A stretch of 64,000 bases of DNA from Acanthacorydalis orientalis (lineage: Eukaryota > Arthropoda > Insecta > Megaloptera > Corydalidae): the NCBI GenBank assembly GCA_034766995.1, contig CM068313.1, forward strand, positions 24,528,012 through 24,592,011, read 5' to 3'. Position 1 is the first letter of the stretch. Each line of letters begins with the position of its first letter. Position numbers and translations under genes: made by a program. This document shows positions 11,391 through 23,623 of this stretch, piece by piece. The notes under the pieces are model-generated. The model saw only the letters and a list, made by a program, of their open reading frames with translations. It made no database searches and was not told the DNA's origin.

Positions 11391-11699
11391 TTTTATCTTA
11401 GCGGTTTAGTTCGACGCCTGCTGATGTATACTGCCTGCTGAATGCATTATCGCTCCTGAAGTTGCTATTTATAATGAATGAAAGATGTTATGTATTTTGC
11501 CTGCTTAGATGCTAGCTGTTTATTGTGATGAGTTGTGTTTAATTTATTATATTAAATTAGTCTCATTTTATTTTGCAGCATGTTACAATGATCACACGGC
11601 TTATTTAATTGCTTTAATTATACATGCAATGAATTAATTTTATCGGTCACACGATTCGAAAGTATTTATATTTAATTGTTTTAATTCAAATGATGTTTA

Positions 11700-11719
11700 T
11701 ACATACATACATACATATA

Positions 11720-11754
<35 letters not shown>
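11700..11754. repeat. (ACAT)n then (TA)n
   Basis: ACATACATACAT is followed by a 24-nt TA run, left of the Tc1-like relic. Confidence 0.9.
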
Positions 11755-11885
11755 ATAGAACTAGAATAACAAAATTATATGTGCCAGTCATAGTAAATGT
11801 AAGCGCTCCTATAAAAAATACTAAAATTAGAAACTTATTTAAAATATAAAAACAAATTTACGTTCAGTAAAATCAAGTGCAAAGT

Positions 11886-12405
11886 TTAATTATTGGTTGA
11901 GTATTTATTAAGTTCAATAAGGATAGCTGCACATTTTGGCATAGTTTCCACTACTCACCCTAACATCTTTTGGATTTATTAGTTTTCTAGGAGTGCATAC
12001 AGAATTTCAATCAACTAAGTAAATTTCCTATTTTTCTTATGTGTATTATATTTTTTGTTTTCTCAGCGAGTATTAATTGGATTGAAATCTGGGTTGCAAG
12101 ATGATTATTTTAAAATATTTTCTCGCTGTTCACGCAACATTTTTTACTACATAATATATCGGTTTTGGGACATTATCTTGTATAAATCACCAAGTAATGG
12201 ATAAATTTATTTCATTGTAGGGCAATTATATATTTTGTAGAATATCCATGTAATGAAACTTAACCATGTAGCAGACCTGCATCACATCACAACATACTTT
12301 CCCACATCATTATGATCCTTCTAATTACTTTTACGTGTTTTACAATGTATTTGGGTTTGGGATATTCGTCAGGTATATGCAGTTCTTGTTTTAATGAACA
12401 CCATT
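11886..12405 (-). pseudogene. Tc1-like transposase pseudogene, C-terminal half only
   Basis: Reading right to left, it shows in order: a block matching the Tc1 VKHGGGSIMVWG strand (IVKHVKVIRRIIMMWE), an IQDNVPKP motif followed by YYVVKN (family QQDNDPKHTS..YVK, which carries the second catalytic Asp), CNPDFNPIN (family SPDLNPIE, third motif), then RKFT*LIEILYALLEN and VETMPKCAAILIE ending YSTNN-stop at 11886 (family SMPRRCAAVIKAKGYSTKY). Several stops and frame changes lie between the blocks. The N-terminal DNA-binding half is absent. The homology stops at the (GT)n array near 12404. The left TIR is not defined; a CAGTCATAGTAAATG-like start near 11785 is only a guess. Confidence 0.82.
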
Positions 12406-12436
12406 GTGTGTGTGTGTGTGTGTGTATGTGTATATA
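12404..12436. repeat. (GT)n microsatellite at the end of the Tc1-like relic
   Basis: About 22 nt of GT, then TATGTGTATATATG. Transposase homology stops here. Confidence 0.92.
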
Positions 12437-12439
12437 TGA

Positions 12440-12798
12440 CAAATATATTTTTTAATTAAACTGTTTTTATTTATTAAATTAATTAATTGACAATTAATTC
12501 AGGACAAAAAATTAATTAGGTTTAATAAATTTATTGTTTTCTCATGTTTTGAAGTGTTATACAATATATCAATATGTAATATTGTTATTAAATTAACAAA
12601 AGAAAAAAAATAAGATGCCAAAAATCTCATTTCCTTATGATTGACGATTTATTATACTATATTTTTTTATTTATTATATTTAAGATGACACTTATATAAA
12701 CCAATGTTAAGAAATAAAATATTCATGCTTGTTAGCAATTTATTATGTACATTTATATATATATATATATACACACACACTTGTATATATGTACATAC

Positions 12799-12853
<55 letters not shown>

Positions 12854-13867
12854 GTGTGTGAATATTCTGTACTGCATGTTATAAATCAGTATGTATTTTC
12901 ACCGTCTAAATTTTTATATATCGTTATTATCAGAATTATTGATATGATTTTATCTATATTAAATCACGAACTGTTCATTGTAATGTGGTTTTTAGATAAT
13001 ATCTTGTTTGTGAAAGCCATATAGTCTTATTGGTGACTTCGAATGAACTTTACATATGTACTGTGAGTTCGATTATATATATATATGTATTTGTTAACCA
13101 TTTTTGATTTGATGTTATTTTTTATTTGATGTTATAGATTACAAAATAATGCTAAGATCAAATACGAGGAAGTGTTTTTTTTATCACTGAGACAGATTAT
13201 ATCTTATATAATCTCTTTAATTTATTCCTTTTAATACATTTTATTTTTTTATTCGATGAATTCGAGGTAAATAGTTTGTTTCATTTAAAAAATATGTAAA
13301 TTCGAATATGTTACTGCATTCAAAACTTCTGCTAAGAATAACAGTAAAGAATTTTGTTTAGAAAAATGCAAGTATATATATTGTAATAAACATTTCGATG
13401 TATGTGTATATAAAAAATAGTTTATTTTATAATGTCGTGTGGATGCATTAAATATATATATATAAATGATTTTTCTTTATTTCAATTAAAAAATGCTGAC
13501 GACAATGTTTTTGTAAGAAACATTATTCCTTTTTTGTAGACATTATAAAATGTATTATGCATTTTAAAAAATACGATGTCAGAAATTATTTAATTTTATA
13601 CAAAGTCTTACATCGACGACATTTACAAAGTCGTTTCACATTCACAAAAGTATATATTTCAGATGCACAAAAGAACAAGCGAGACAATGTTACATTCTGA
13701 TGTTGTAACACATTGACAAGTTAAAAAATAGTACTGTCATATAATTGCCTATATTTGGTTTATAAATAAATATGACTATTAATTTATGTTTAAGCCGTAA
13801 CAATATACAATTACTTAAAAGTGAAAAAAGCGATTGTCAGTACCCTATACAGAAGTATACATAATAA
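12440..13867. other. AT-rich sequence
   Basis: Microsatellites at 12753-12864 and nothing else I can support. Confidence 0.5.
12753..12864. repeat. (TA)n(CA)n ... (TA)n(TG)n compound array
   Basis: A short TA run and ACACACAC near 12770, then a 49-nt TA run at 12802-12850 followed by TGTGTGTG. Confidence 0.92.
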
Positions 13868-14119
13868 CGTAAACTGATTTCAGCTCGTAATAAATATCGT
13901 TGGACAGTTAACAATATTTTATACCTAATAAGAGAAAGTGGTATCCCACATACAGAATACATTCAGTTAAAAACGAAGAAAATTATTATGCCCACTAGAA
14001 TCGTTACAGTGAGAGTATTAAATACCAGATTATGTAGTATAAACCGTTATCCAGTGGACGTTACAACCGCGGCATTGACATGGAGAAAGTCATTTCATCG
14101 AGACGCCTTTAGTAAATGA
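13868..14119 (+). CDS. 83-codon open frame, unassigned exon-like patch
   Basis: The frame is open without a stop from 13868 to TGA at 14117 and has no ATG near its start. It reads RNKYRWTVNNILYLIRESG, IPHTEYIQLKTKKIIMPTRI and NRYPVDVTTAALTWRKSFHR. A CAG acceptor-like site lies at 13881-13883 and a GTGAGA donor-like site at 14009, so an exon 13884-14008 is possible. No family is recognised. Confidence 0.28.
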   Translation, partial: RKLISARNKYRWTVNNILYLIRESGIPHTEYIQLKTKKIIMPTRIVTVRVLNTRLCSINRYPVDVTTAALTWRKSFHRDAFSK

Positions 14120-14191
14120 AGAGTAAAAGTGGTTTTAAAACACTTGTCCATATCTGTATGATAGATATGCAGTCTGATAGGTCATACATGC

Positions 14192-14200
<9 letters not shown>

Positions 14201-14273
<73 letters not shown>
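14201..14273. repeat. (TA)n microsatellite, about 73 nt
   Basis: One of the longest uninterrupted TA runs in the window. Confidence 0.95.
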
Positions 14274-14277
<4 letters not shown>

Positions 14278-14279
14278 TA

Positions 14280-15243
14280 TCGTTTGAAGATGAGTACATA
14301 ATTATAATTTTAAATTAATAAAACGATTATGCAATGAGTGAGTAATGCGTACACGATATACCTTATTTTAGTTATTAAATGTCGAACCGTATAGTTGCAA
14401 TAGTTGTTTTTCTAATTTATAACTTTGTACGTTAATAAGTTTTTAATTAATTTAATACATTTTTGAAACATTGTTATTTCTTTCAAAGAGAATTTTCTAC
14501 ACACATTTTCAACATTTAACGAAGAATGCTAGTCAAGCAGATAATAACGATTTAAATTATTGTTTAATATATTAGGTTACGTAAAATTAATTAATTAAAA
14601 AAACTCAATTTTTCCAGTTTTACATGCATATTGTTTATGTGGCCTGAATAATAAAATAAATCGTTAATTAATTATGAATGCTTAGATTATTAAATGCAGT
14701 TAGTATGTTTTTTCAATAATGTCAAATGCTTGAATCGCATGAAAATAAACTGAATATTTTTAATGCAAATTGTAAATTTTTTATACGTTTAAGGTAAACG
14801 TTTCCAAACTAGGAACATAAAGTGGGGATTCTGCTCTCTAAAAGAGATTTCAAATAGTAAAATAAATTAAAACATGTGGTTTATATTACTTATTATTTCT
14901 TATTTATTTTTAAATTAGTATCTCTGGACTTTTTTCACAAATTGCTATGTTAAAAATTACAAAACGAAAAAAAGCTTTTTAAATTCAAGGAAACAAGTAT
15001 AAATAATAATTTCTGAAAATTATTTTCCCAGTATGATTTCGAGTAGTTTGCATTAAAACTTAATATAATTATTTATATTGAAGAATGTTATTAAAAATAG
15101 AAAATTATAGTTCTGAGTAAGTAATTTTTTTGATTTAATTTTTGATATATTTTATATCTTTTGATAACTGTAATATTGTTGTAGATATGTGTTCAATTTG
15201 AGTATACATAATAAATTCCATATTCACTATGATGATACATCCA

Positions 15244-15293
<50 letters not shown>

Positions 15294-16450
15294 GATATGT
15301 ATTGTTGTTTTTTATTATTTCATTTTGTTAATTTGAAAGTAAAGTATCGATTTGAAGTAATGTCTCCGTATAAATTAAAGTTTCTAAAAATAGAGTCATC
15401 ATAAAACGTGTTCGGTTATTGTACTGTCGGCGAACAATAAATGATTGCATGCCGAACTTTCAAAAGCATATCTCAAAATCAATTAGGTATTATTCAGATA
15501 AGTTCATTTTCGTAACAATCTCATTCAATTTGTTTAAACGTCCTCCCTTTTTCACAATTCCCTCCCTTTTCATGTAAATGTGTTATCCACATAGGTTTTA
15601 TATTTATTTATTCAAATTTCATTATATGTAATGATCTAATTGTACGACAGATTACCAGTACAACAAACACGGGTGTAATTTTTAAAATTGACTTCATAAA
15701 TCATTCATATCCAATTGCAAATCAACTGCTGATATAATATCTACGGTTCGCATTTACAGTGGTAACGGTGTCTATTTATATCATTGTCATTAAATTTATG
15801 ATCTTGTTCGATTTGTTGCACTATAATAATTTCTATTTTAACGTGGGATGCCACTCTTACTTTTAAATAAAAAATACTGTACTCATGCCCACGGACGCCA
15901 ATATTTTTAATGTTTGATTTTATATGAAAATTCGTTCGATTTGTTCACGGTTTAATTTTATGTGACATTTTGATGTTTATGTCTTCATTTATTTTGTATT
16001 TACGAAATAATAATTTTCAAATGATCTGTATAGTATAGGTGACATTCTAAATATTTTTATGTGTTATTTTATTGTGCTGCGTTACAGTTTAGTACAATTG
16101 TTGGATATTTTTATTTTGATAATAATGTTTTATATTTATTTTCATTGATATAAATTCACTGTGAAATAACGCAATGAATGCATAAATAATCTTTTAAATC
16201 TTTTAAATATGTATTAATTCAAATAAGTGTGCATACTTTTAAATTAGTAACATATTACAAGCGGAAAGAAAAATCGAACAATGTATTGCTTTTTTGATAA
16301 ATGCAATTAGAGAAAAAAATTACTAGAAGTAATTAAATAATTTCTGTACGAAATACTGTATATATAAAAAATATAATAGTCGTTTATTGATGTTATATTC
16401 ATTGACATATTTGGCAAGAATAATTATATTTGTCTTGATATGGCAGAAGA
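14280..16450. other. AT-rich sequence with small GC-elevated spots
   Basis: Around 15405-15470 GTTCGG-TTATTG and CAATAA...CCGAAC can pair as a nested imperfect hairpin. No gene is seen. Confidence 0.45.
15249..15291. repeat. (TA)n microsatellite
   Basis: About 43 nt of TA. Confidence 0.95.
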
Positions 16451-16461
16451 ATCTATAGAGT

Positions 16462-16773
16462 ATGACTAAGTTTGGTACCTTATATGTACGCCTTCGAAAT
16501 GAAAGGTTAATGAAAGCAAATGTTCAAGCATTTATCAAAATTAACCGTCATGAAAATAAGCAATTTAATGAAGATGCACACATTGAAGTGGGTCGTAAAA
16601 TTCAAGATAAATCAAAGAATAAACACATTGAAAGACTTTCCTATAATGAAAGACTTAAATATTGTTTATATACTTTATTTATTCATTTCAAATCTTTTTT
16701 GTCTGACAAGAATTTAATATTTGAGATCTCTCAAATTATAGATCTCAGGATTATAGATATTCAAATAAAATAA
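16462..16773 (+). CDS. 103-codon ORF, hypothetical
   Basis: From ATG at 16462 it encodes a basic, Asn/Lys/Glu-rich product: YVRLRNERLMKANVQAFIKI, NRHENKQFNEDAHIEVGRKI and HIERLSYNERLKYCLYTLFI. The last third is more A/T-driven. There is no signal peptide and no recognised domain. After the mariner ORF it is the longest ORF in the window that is not microsatellite translation. It may be a small gene, an exon or chance. Confidence 0.25.
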   Translation: MTKFGTLYVRLRNERLMKANVQAFIKINRHENKQFNEDAHIEVGRKIQDKSKNKHIERLSYNERLKYCLYTLFIHFKSFLSDKNLIFEISQIIDLRIIDIQIK

Positions 16774-17059
16774 AAATTAAAGTTTAAAATAACAACGATA
16801 GTTTTTTTTTTGTAACCATTTAACATAATTCAAATCAAGAAGTGCTTTTGTATCTACGAATATGGTAAAGAAAAGTAAGGAAGTTTATTTTTTATTGCTG
16901 TTCATACATTTATATAGAGTTGTACATGTGTATGATTGTGATCGCACATGTCTTATTTTTCAAAGCATTTGACAGAATTCAAAGAATTTAATTTTTAAAT
17001 TGACTTTAAATAATGATATGATATTATACAACTAGTTTGAGTACTCCTTAGTCCTTTAT

Positions 17060-17195
17060 CGTCTCATTGTGCATTCTACAACATTTTCACATGTCGACAC
17101 CAGTATGTCTAGATTCAATCTTACGTCGATTGTCAAACTTAATAAATTACAGTGTCGTGCGATACAAGGATTATAAAGCTATAGGTGTACATAAA
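17060..17195. other. GC-elevated coding-like patch, strand unclear
   Basis: The plus strand reads SLVLYRLIVHSTTFSHVDT and onward without stops. The minus strand reads LSLTIDVRLNLDILVSTCEN and VVECTMRR. Both look plausible, so no call is made. Confidence 0.15.
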
Positions 17196-17381
17196 ACACG
17201 TGGAGAAACAAAAGTACATACATAGATATTAAATTTTATCAATGCAAATAACTGAGGCAGTTGTTTGACACACCTTAAATATATACGTCGTATAAACATA
17301 TCCATCCATCCGTCGAAAGCAAAACGTTGCCGAGGGCTACGAGGGGCACCGAAGAAGGCGAGCCATTACAAAAATCATAAA

Positions 17382-17591
17382 TTACCCGACACTGAGTAGG
17401 CGAACTGGAACTATTATTCCGGCTATCATTTTGTATAACGTCTTGTAAGGTGAAGACCTTTTATCCATGGAACTGACTTGAGGAAGTGAGTTGCATGCAT
17501 CGGATTTATCATTTTTCTTTTGTACCCGATGCAGAGAAATGTTGCATATACATGTATACCGTGTCGAAATTGTTCTATTATGATCTATCGT
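17382..17591 (-). CDS. 70-codon open frame, minus strand, unassigned
   Basis: It reads RTISTRYTCICNISLHRVQK, KNDKSDACNSLPQVSSMDKR and SSPYKTLYKMIAGIIVPVRL, then LLSVG and stop. A possible donor GG|GTAATT sits at the stop. The adjacent stretch 17290-17380 is the most GC-rich part of this region and reads plausibly on either strand, so the strand is uncertain. Confidence 0.22.
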   Translation of the reverse strand, partial: TIDHNRTISTRYTCICNISLHRVQKKNDKSDACNSLPQVSSMDKRSSPYKTLYKMIAGIIVPVRLLSVG

Positions 17592-17865
17592 GTTTTATTA
17601 TAAACTTCAATATGTATCGTTCACTTGAAAGTTTCGGAACAGTTCACACCAGCTTTAGGTAGTTCAAATCAAAATACGGAATTGATATAGTTTGTTAAAA
17701 GGTCGTGCGACTGACTTTAATTATTGTAGACATGTTCTACTGACTTTTCGTCTCTATAAAAGTTATATTAAGGTATATGTACAATGACTATGTAATTTGC
17801 AAGCGAGTGTAGTTTCATTTTATTTATTTATTTTATTTGATAAGTTCCGGTTTGTATTTTGTTAA

Positions 17866-17867
<2 letters not shown>

Positions 17868-17915
<48 letters not shown>

Positions 17916-17948
17916 ATGTATGTTTGTGTGTGTGCGTCTGTGTGTGTT
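17868..17948. repeat. (TA)n then (TG)n-rich
   Basis: TA to about 17900, followed by a TGTG/TATG-rich tract with two CG-containing interruptions. Confidence 0.92.
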
Positions 17949-19451
17949 TCCAAAAACATAATTTATATGTTATTGTTAAGTAAGATAAATGTTTTTGTAA
18001 AAAAATATTTTGAATATATTCGTAATGCTACTAATTTTCTAATAAATGATTTTTCATATGTATTCATACATTTTAAATATTCGTTTTTTATTTTATAAAA
18101 TATAAAAAGGAAAGTAGAATCAATTAGTAATTTTTGCTTATATTAATTTTAAATCAAATTGTTGCAATTTTTAAGGTCAAATTTGTTTAAATATTATATT
18201 ATTTCTTTTTTAAATATGTTCTTGATAAAAAAGACATTTTATTTGGAATACGATTTTAATATAATGAACATTGCACTTCTTTACTATATTCAATGACAAT
18301 ATATAGTTTGTGCAAACCATTTTCATTCTCTTATTTGCATTTTATATTATATTTTTATACATTTCATTCACATATTTTACTTTGTAGATCTATGTTTACA
18401 ATAAATTTTAGTATGGCTCTTCATTCTTGTAAGTATCTATAACTATAAATACGATTCCTTTGGAATTCTTAGATAATGTGAAGGAATGTTCTAGTGACAC
18501 ATTACATTGTGTATTTTGTAAATAAAATATTTAGTACAAGAAGTTGTACTGATCAGTAGAACATGCTATATACGTTACTGTTGCAAAAACATAACTACTC
18601 GACATGAATTAACAGCTTTATTACTTCATTGTTGATCAAAAGAATTTCGTAAATGGAAAAAGTTCAATAAAAAATATTTTCTTTTAAAAAAGTGTTCGTA
18701 TCATTTTATATTAGTTTCTGTTAAGTTTATCTATGGTTTATATTTTTATTTATGCTTTTTGAAGAAAATGTAATTATCCATATTCAATTTAAATATAAGC
18801 TACATTTAGAAATATAAATTTGTTATAATATTTGTAATAAATATTTTATGTCTGCTGTATCACTTGAATATTAAAGGTTATGTTTTCAAAATGTCCGTAG
18901 TACAATCAATGTCTTATGGACGTTAGAGTGAAATTAGATAGTTTCAATTTATTTTCATTGCTATTTGAACTGTAACTAAAATTATATAATTCAAAACCAT
19001 TTTAATATATTAGTCCCTCGTGCACCGTTAAATTTTAGAACCATATATTTTAATGTTAAGTATCATTTACATCTTTGAATTATTAATTTAGGTTCAGCGC
19101 TTTTTACTGATATTCAGTTACAGTTAAATTAATTGGTACTGTCCAAAGATAATTAGTGTTTGCGAAAATTTGTCAGAATAATTACCATAAAGGAAATATT
19201 TTTTTAATAAATATATTGGAAAAACATGTGATATGTCAATATGTCAGTTTTGCAATTTTGCTTTTTGTATATAAGATGTTTTCTGTAAACATATTTATAT
19301 TTATTAATTTATTATTATGTCTTAAATTTCGTTTAAGGAAGAATTTAAAAAAACTTGTTTCTATTAATAACTTTTATAAAAAATATTTGTTCAGTTCAGA
19401 TGTTATTAAAGTAATTATTTAATTGTATTCTTTTATATGCTATAAATAAAT

Positions 19452-19452
19452 G

Positions 19453-19493
<41 letters not shown>
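19452..19493. repeat. (TA)n microsatellite
   Basis: TA run with one TACATA interruption. Confidence 0.92.
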
Positions 19494-19597
19494 GTCGAAA
19501 AATATATAGCAACTGTGTGCAAAAGATATAAACTCTGGCCTTTAAATTGGAAGAAATTAACCACTTTGTTTAGCAAAGAATATGTAAAAGCTGAAAG

Positions 19598-19598
<1 letters not shown>

Positions 19599-19657
<59 letters not shown>

Positions 19658-19690
19658 CATACATATATATGTCTATATAAGTATATGTGT
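19599..19690. repeat. (TA)n with (TACA)n tail
   Basis: Two TA runs split by one TG, then ACATACATACATATATATG. Confidence 0.92.
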
Positions 19691-20853
19691 ACAAAATTTT
19701 GAAAAGATTGCTGAAAGTGCCAACAATAAGAGCGTACGCACGTTTACTGAAAAAGTTTTGTTGTTTATTTGAAATTTGAGACATTTGTATGATTATACGG
19801 TATTAAAAAAGCAATGAAAAGCAAATACCGAATAAAATGTAGATAATAAAAAAAATCTATGCAACGTAATTTGATCCGAATGTAAAATAATACGATTACA
19901 AACATATGAAATGCGATGCGTAAGGAGTAATGTATTTAATTGAAATAAAAAGAGCATAATGTCTGCATAGATTTTGAATTCAACGTATTAGTTTATCATA
20001 GCACGTGGATGAGATGCGCACAGTGAACTCTGAATTGTTTTAAGTTCCCGGAAATTAGACACAAGCAAAAAATTTAAAATGAACGTACTGCTCGAGTTTG
20101 TTGTACTGCCATTGTTTTATAAGAACTATTCAAAAATACGAATTGATTAAAAAAAATGTTATACCGCGAAGAATGGGAATGAGGTTAATAAATTAACGAT
20201 TATTTATTGTCAGTCTAAAATTTGCACGCAATAAATAACAACTTAATTAAATGTTCAATTAAAAAAAATCTTTTCTTTTTTATTTGATAATATGAGTAGA
20301 TTTCGGCGATTGTAAATGGGTTGAATGCCCCTGAGTTGGTGTTTTGATAATTATATATTCAATTTTATATTGATTTAATTGTTTTACCTATTGTTTTAAG
20401 TTTTAAATGAATCAAAATAAGTGTATCTGTTCATGTAATAATAAAACGTGCCATTTGAAAAGAATTTTATATACATTCAATTCAGTACTAAATTTAATTA
20501 TTAATGATAAATCAAAGTTTGCCTGTAATTTAACTCAATAAATAAAACTAGTTATTGTCGAATCTGTAGAAATGAACGTTTATTGGGTTTTAAACAGTTT
20601 TGTTTTGAATATTTTATTATTATAATTATTTTTTTTATATTCCGAGCTACAAGTATATGATGTATTTTTTGTTATCTGTATTTTTGTTAATGTCTAATAT
20701 GTATATATAAACCTTTTTTGTGTATTTGTATGTACATTCATTGTAAATATCTCATTGCGTTTAATTTATCCAACTTGTAAAATAACTGTTCATATAAATT
20801 AACAAAACCAGTTGCAATGCAGAAAAAGATTCCTTTATATTCAAATAACGTAC

Positions 20854-20988
20854 CTCTGTATATTTTATATTACATAATCGTTTCGTTTTCATGGTGTCCA
20901 CTTTTGGACATGCAGTAATTGTTACATATACTTCTGGATGCTGCTTCAGAAGGTAGCGAAGCATAACCAAATGAAATACAACAGACTC
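20854..20988 (-). CDS. Candidate internal exon, minus strand
   Basis: The acceptor CTACGCATATCACAG is followed by exactly 45 codons and a strong donor GAG|GTACGT. The translation starts ESVVFHLVMLRYLLKQHPEV, continues YVTITACPKVDTMKTKR and ends CNIKYTE. It has few A/T-only codons and a mixed residue composition typical of coding sequence. The same frame stays open upstream into the putative intron, and another minus frame is also open, so this is not proven. No family is recognised. Confidence 0.38.
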
Positions 20989-21438
20989 CTGTGATATGCG
21001 TAGGTGCGATATTAGAGCGAAATATGTTATGGCTATAAAGATGCAGATATGGATCTGACTTACGTAGTCAGGCGTGTAAAAATGAAAAATTCACCGGAAT
21101 TGGTACTTCATAATGTAGTACTATTTCGATTCAATGATCAGGTCGTTTACCTTCTATCACATTCTTAAATTAAGTTTGTTTTTATATTGCTTTTGATATA
21201 TATGTCATATAATAATATTAATATACAAATATACATTAAAAATATTTTATATTCAGATTCATCCATAATCGTTTCAATGTATATATATTATGACTATTCT
21301 AATCATAATAATAACTCAATATGAAAAGTTTACGGATAGATATGATATTTAAAATAATAAAAATAAAGTAAAAACTACCGTTAAAATATAATAAAAAATA
21401 ATAAACTACTGTACAATCACATTTATTGAAATATTTGA

Positions 21439-21440
<2 letters not shown>

Positions 21441-21510
<70 letters not shown>

Positions 21511-21520
21511 GTATGTATTC
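21441..21520. repeat. (TA)n with ACATATACATA tail
   Basis: About 55 nt of TA, then mixed ATAC/GTAT units. Confidence 0.92.
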
Positions 21521-21879
21521 GTATCGGTTATCGCCCTTTACTCTCGCCTTCGTTTATATTTTAATATTTTTTTCTTACGTGTTTCGATAAATAAAAAAAA
21601 ACATAAAACCAAATCATCATATTTATTATATTAACGAATATTAATTGCTTAATGAGATAACCATATGTAAAAACAACTTAATATTATTAAATTTAATTTC
21701 TATAATTTAATTTTATTGTTATTAAGTTATATTCCGAAGCACGAAAAAAATAAATTCCAAACTTTACACAAAATGTATTTTTAATAAAATTATTATTGGA
21801 TATATTCATGATTACTGGCAAAATAGCAAATTAATTTATATTTAAAATGTATAAGTTCAGTCAAAAAAATAAATTTGAA

Positions 21880-21882
<3 letters not shown>

Positions 21883-21932
<50 letters not shown>
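21883..21932. repeat. (TA)n microsatellite
   Basis: About 50 nt of TA. Confidence 0.95.
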
Positions 21933-21936
<4 letters not shown>

Positions 21937-22078
21937 AAACATTCAGATTGAAATTAAAGTAAATTTAAGTAGTATTTTATTACTTCTTAAATATTTTATG
22001 AATCTAAATGCATTTTTAATGTTAATGAATGCTAAATAGTGATATTTGTTTATTGTTTTTTTATAAAATTGTTTTAAA

Positions 22079-22080
<2 letters not shown>

Positions 22081-22118
<38 letters not shown>

Positions 22119-22131
22119 GTATATATATATG
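22081..22131. repeat. (TA)n, interrupted
   Basis: About 31 nt of TA, then TTTATATGTATATATATATG. Confidence 0.92.
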
Positions 22132-22187
22132 AACAAAAAAATATAAACAATATATTTTTGTTTGTTAGCAGTATGATTGAATTTCTA

Positions 22188-22242
22188 TCATTTATTCGGG
22201 GATGACCTTAAGTAGCAGTTTATTTGCTGCAAGAATATCGAA
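22188..22242 (-). CDS. Possible short terminal exon, minus strand
   Basis: A good acceptor (CCTTCGATATTCTTGCAG) is followed, after two bases, by NKLLLKVIPE and a stop whose TAA overlaps an AATAAA signal. It is only 11 codons long, so support is thin. Confidence 0.15.
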
Positions 22243-23008
22243 GGCAATAACCTTTATAATGACTTTACAATTTATTGACAAGATCCAGATCAAAAGGAGA
22301 TAAAATATAAAAATAAAAATCTTATATCAAACATTTTAATTTGTTTGAAATTAATTTTAAAAAGTATATAGAACATTTGATATATTTCTAACAGAATTAT
22401 TTCAAAGATCTTCAATAAATAAAAAAAGAATTAATATTGGCCGATTAAGGAGATCGATGACATTTAATGGTACTTAAAAAAATATTTTCTTATATAAAAT
22501 TAACTTAGATTCCCATGTAGTAACAAAATTAGACACATTGTAAACCTAACGTACAATAATACAATATAGAAAATGAAGAAGCTGTAATGATGTTTATATT
22601 AATTAACTTGTGACTTAAAATTTTTATTAAAATTTTAATTTAATTTAAATTTTTTTAAATTTAAATTTTAAAATTATAAAATTTTTAAATTTTTAGAATA
22701 GGTAACACTTTTTTTCAAATGGTTGAGTGTTTGTTTTTTAATAATTAACTGATAAAGATATATTAAAAAAATAATTACAATTACCTTTTTTTATTCACAA
22801 AAAAATATTTTTTTTACAATAGTAAATTTGATAATACATAATTATATAATTAATTAATACATAATTGATATAGTTTTCGATATAGATATATGTTTGATTT
22901 GAATATAGAACGGTACGACGAACAAACTATAATTTAAAGTTATTTGTGAGCTTATATAAGTAGCAATCAAATAAATAAATGTTTAATTATGATTGGTATA
23001 TTTATTCT

Positions 23009-23010
<2 letters not shown>

Positions 23011-23058
<48 letters not shown>

Positions 23059-23070
23059 TATGTGTATATA
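23011..23070. repeat. (TA)n microsatellite
   Basis: About 44 nt of TA, then an AATATATGTGTATATA tail. Confidence 0.93.
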
Positions 23071-23353
23071 AACGAATAGTTAATTTCACTTAATTAAAAA
23101 GTTTATAAACAATAAAATGTCGGTCTTGATATTTAATTAAAAAATTATAGAAATTGAACGTATAATAAAAATATTAAAAAGGGTATTTTTTGAAGCACTA
23201 ATAGAAAATATATCTTCGTATATCATATACCTTTAGAGACTAAAAACAGTGTTTAATTGGCATACAGTAATTATACGCAAACGATATTTATTATATAACA
23301 TTTTTTTATATTATTTATTGTAACATTTATACGGCATCATAAAATATATCTGA

Positions 23354-23623
23354 AAAAAAATCTCGAAGATAAATCCGTCAAGACATCGAATCGTTAGCTA
23401 TCTACACAATCGAAACACCTGTTTGAAGAATTCAGAATTATATTATATTATTATAATCGTCGAGAGTAGATATATACTTGCGGAACAGAACAGAAGGAAG
23501 AAAAAACTAAACAATCATCCACAATGCCATCATAAGTTTAATGTACCGAAAATGCGGTGTGTATCAAAGCCATGGCCTAGTAATAGCAATTTCACGTTTT
23601 CACAAGGACAAGATAGAAATTGA
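23354..23623 (+). CDS. 90-codon open frame, hypothetical
   Basis: It is open from just after TGA (23351) to the stop at 23621 (internal ATG at 23423). It reads KINPSRHRIVSYLHNRNTC, then RYILAEQNRRKKKLNNHPQC and HHKFNVPKMRCVSKPWPSNS. There are no splice sites of note and no recognised family. The minus strand is also partly open. Confidence 0.2.
   Translation, partial: KKISKINPSRHRIVSYLHNRNTCLKNSELYYIIIIVESRYILAEQNRRKKKLNNHPQCHHKFNVPKMRCVSKPWPSNSNFTFSQGQDRN

Larger units (their letters stand above)
17950..20850. other. AT-rich sequence
   Basis: TA arrays plus an 88-codon A/T-driven ORF at 19156 with no recognisable feature. No gene is called. Confidence 0.5.

Noticed and set aside
12064..12208. 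Strong plus-strand acceptor TTTTCTCAG with a 47-codon open frame
   Set aside because: The minus strand of the same bases encodes the Tc1 CNPDFNPIN block and C-terminus, so the plus frame is a shadow.
13930..15865. Inverted similarity between GTGGTATCCCACAT (about 13941) and GTGGGATGCCACTC (about 15844) as TIRs of a 1.9-kb element
   Set aside because: The match covers only about 15 bp and does not extend; it is probably chance.
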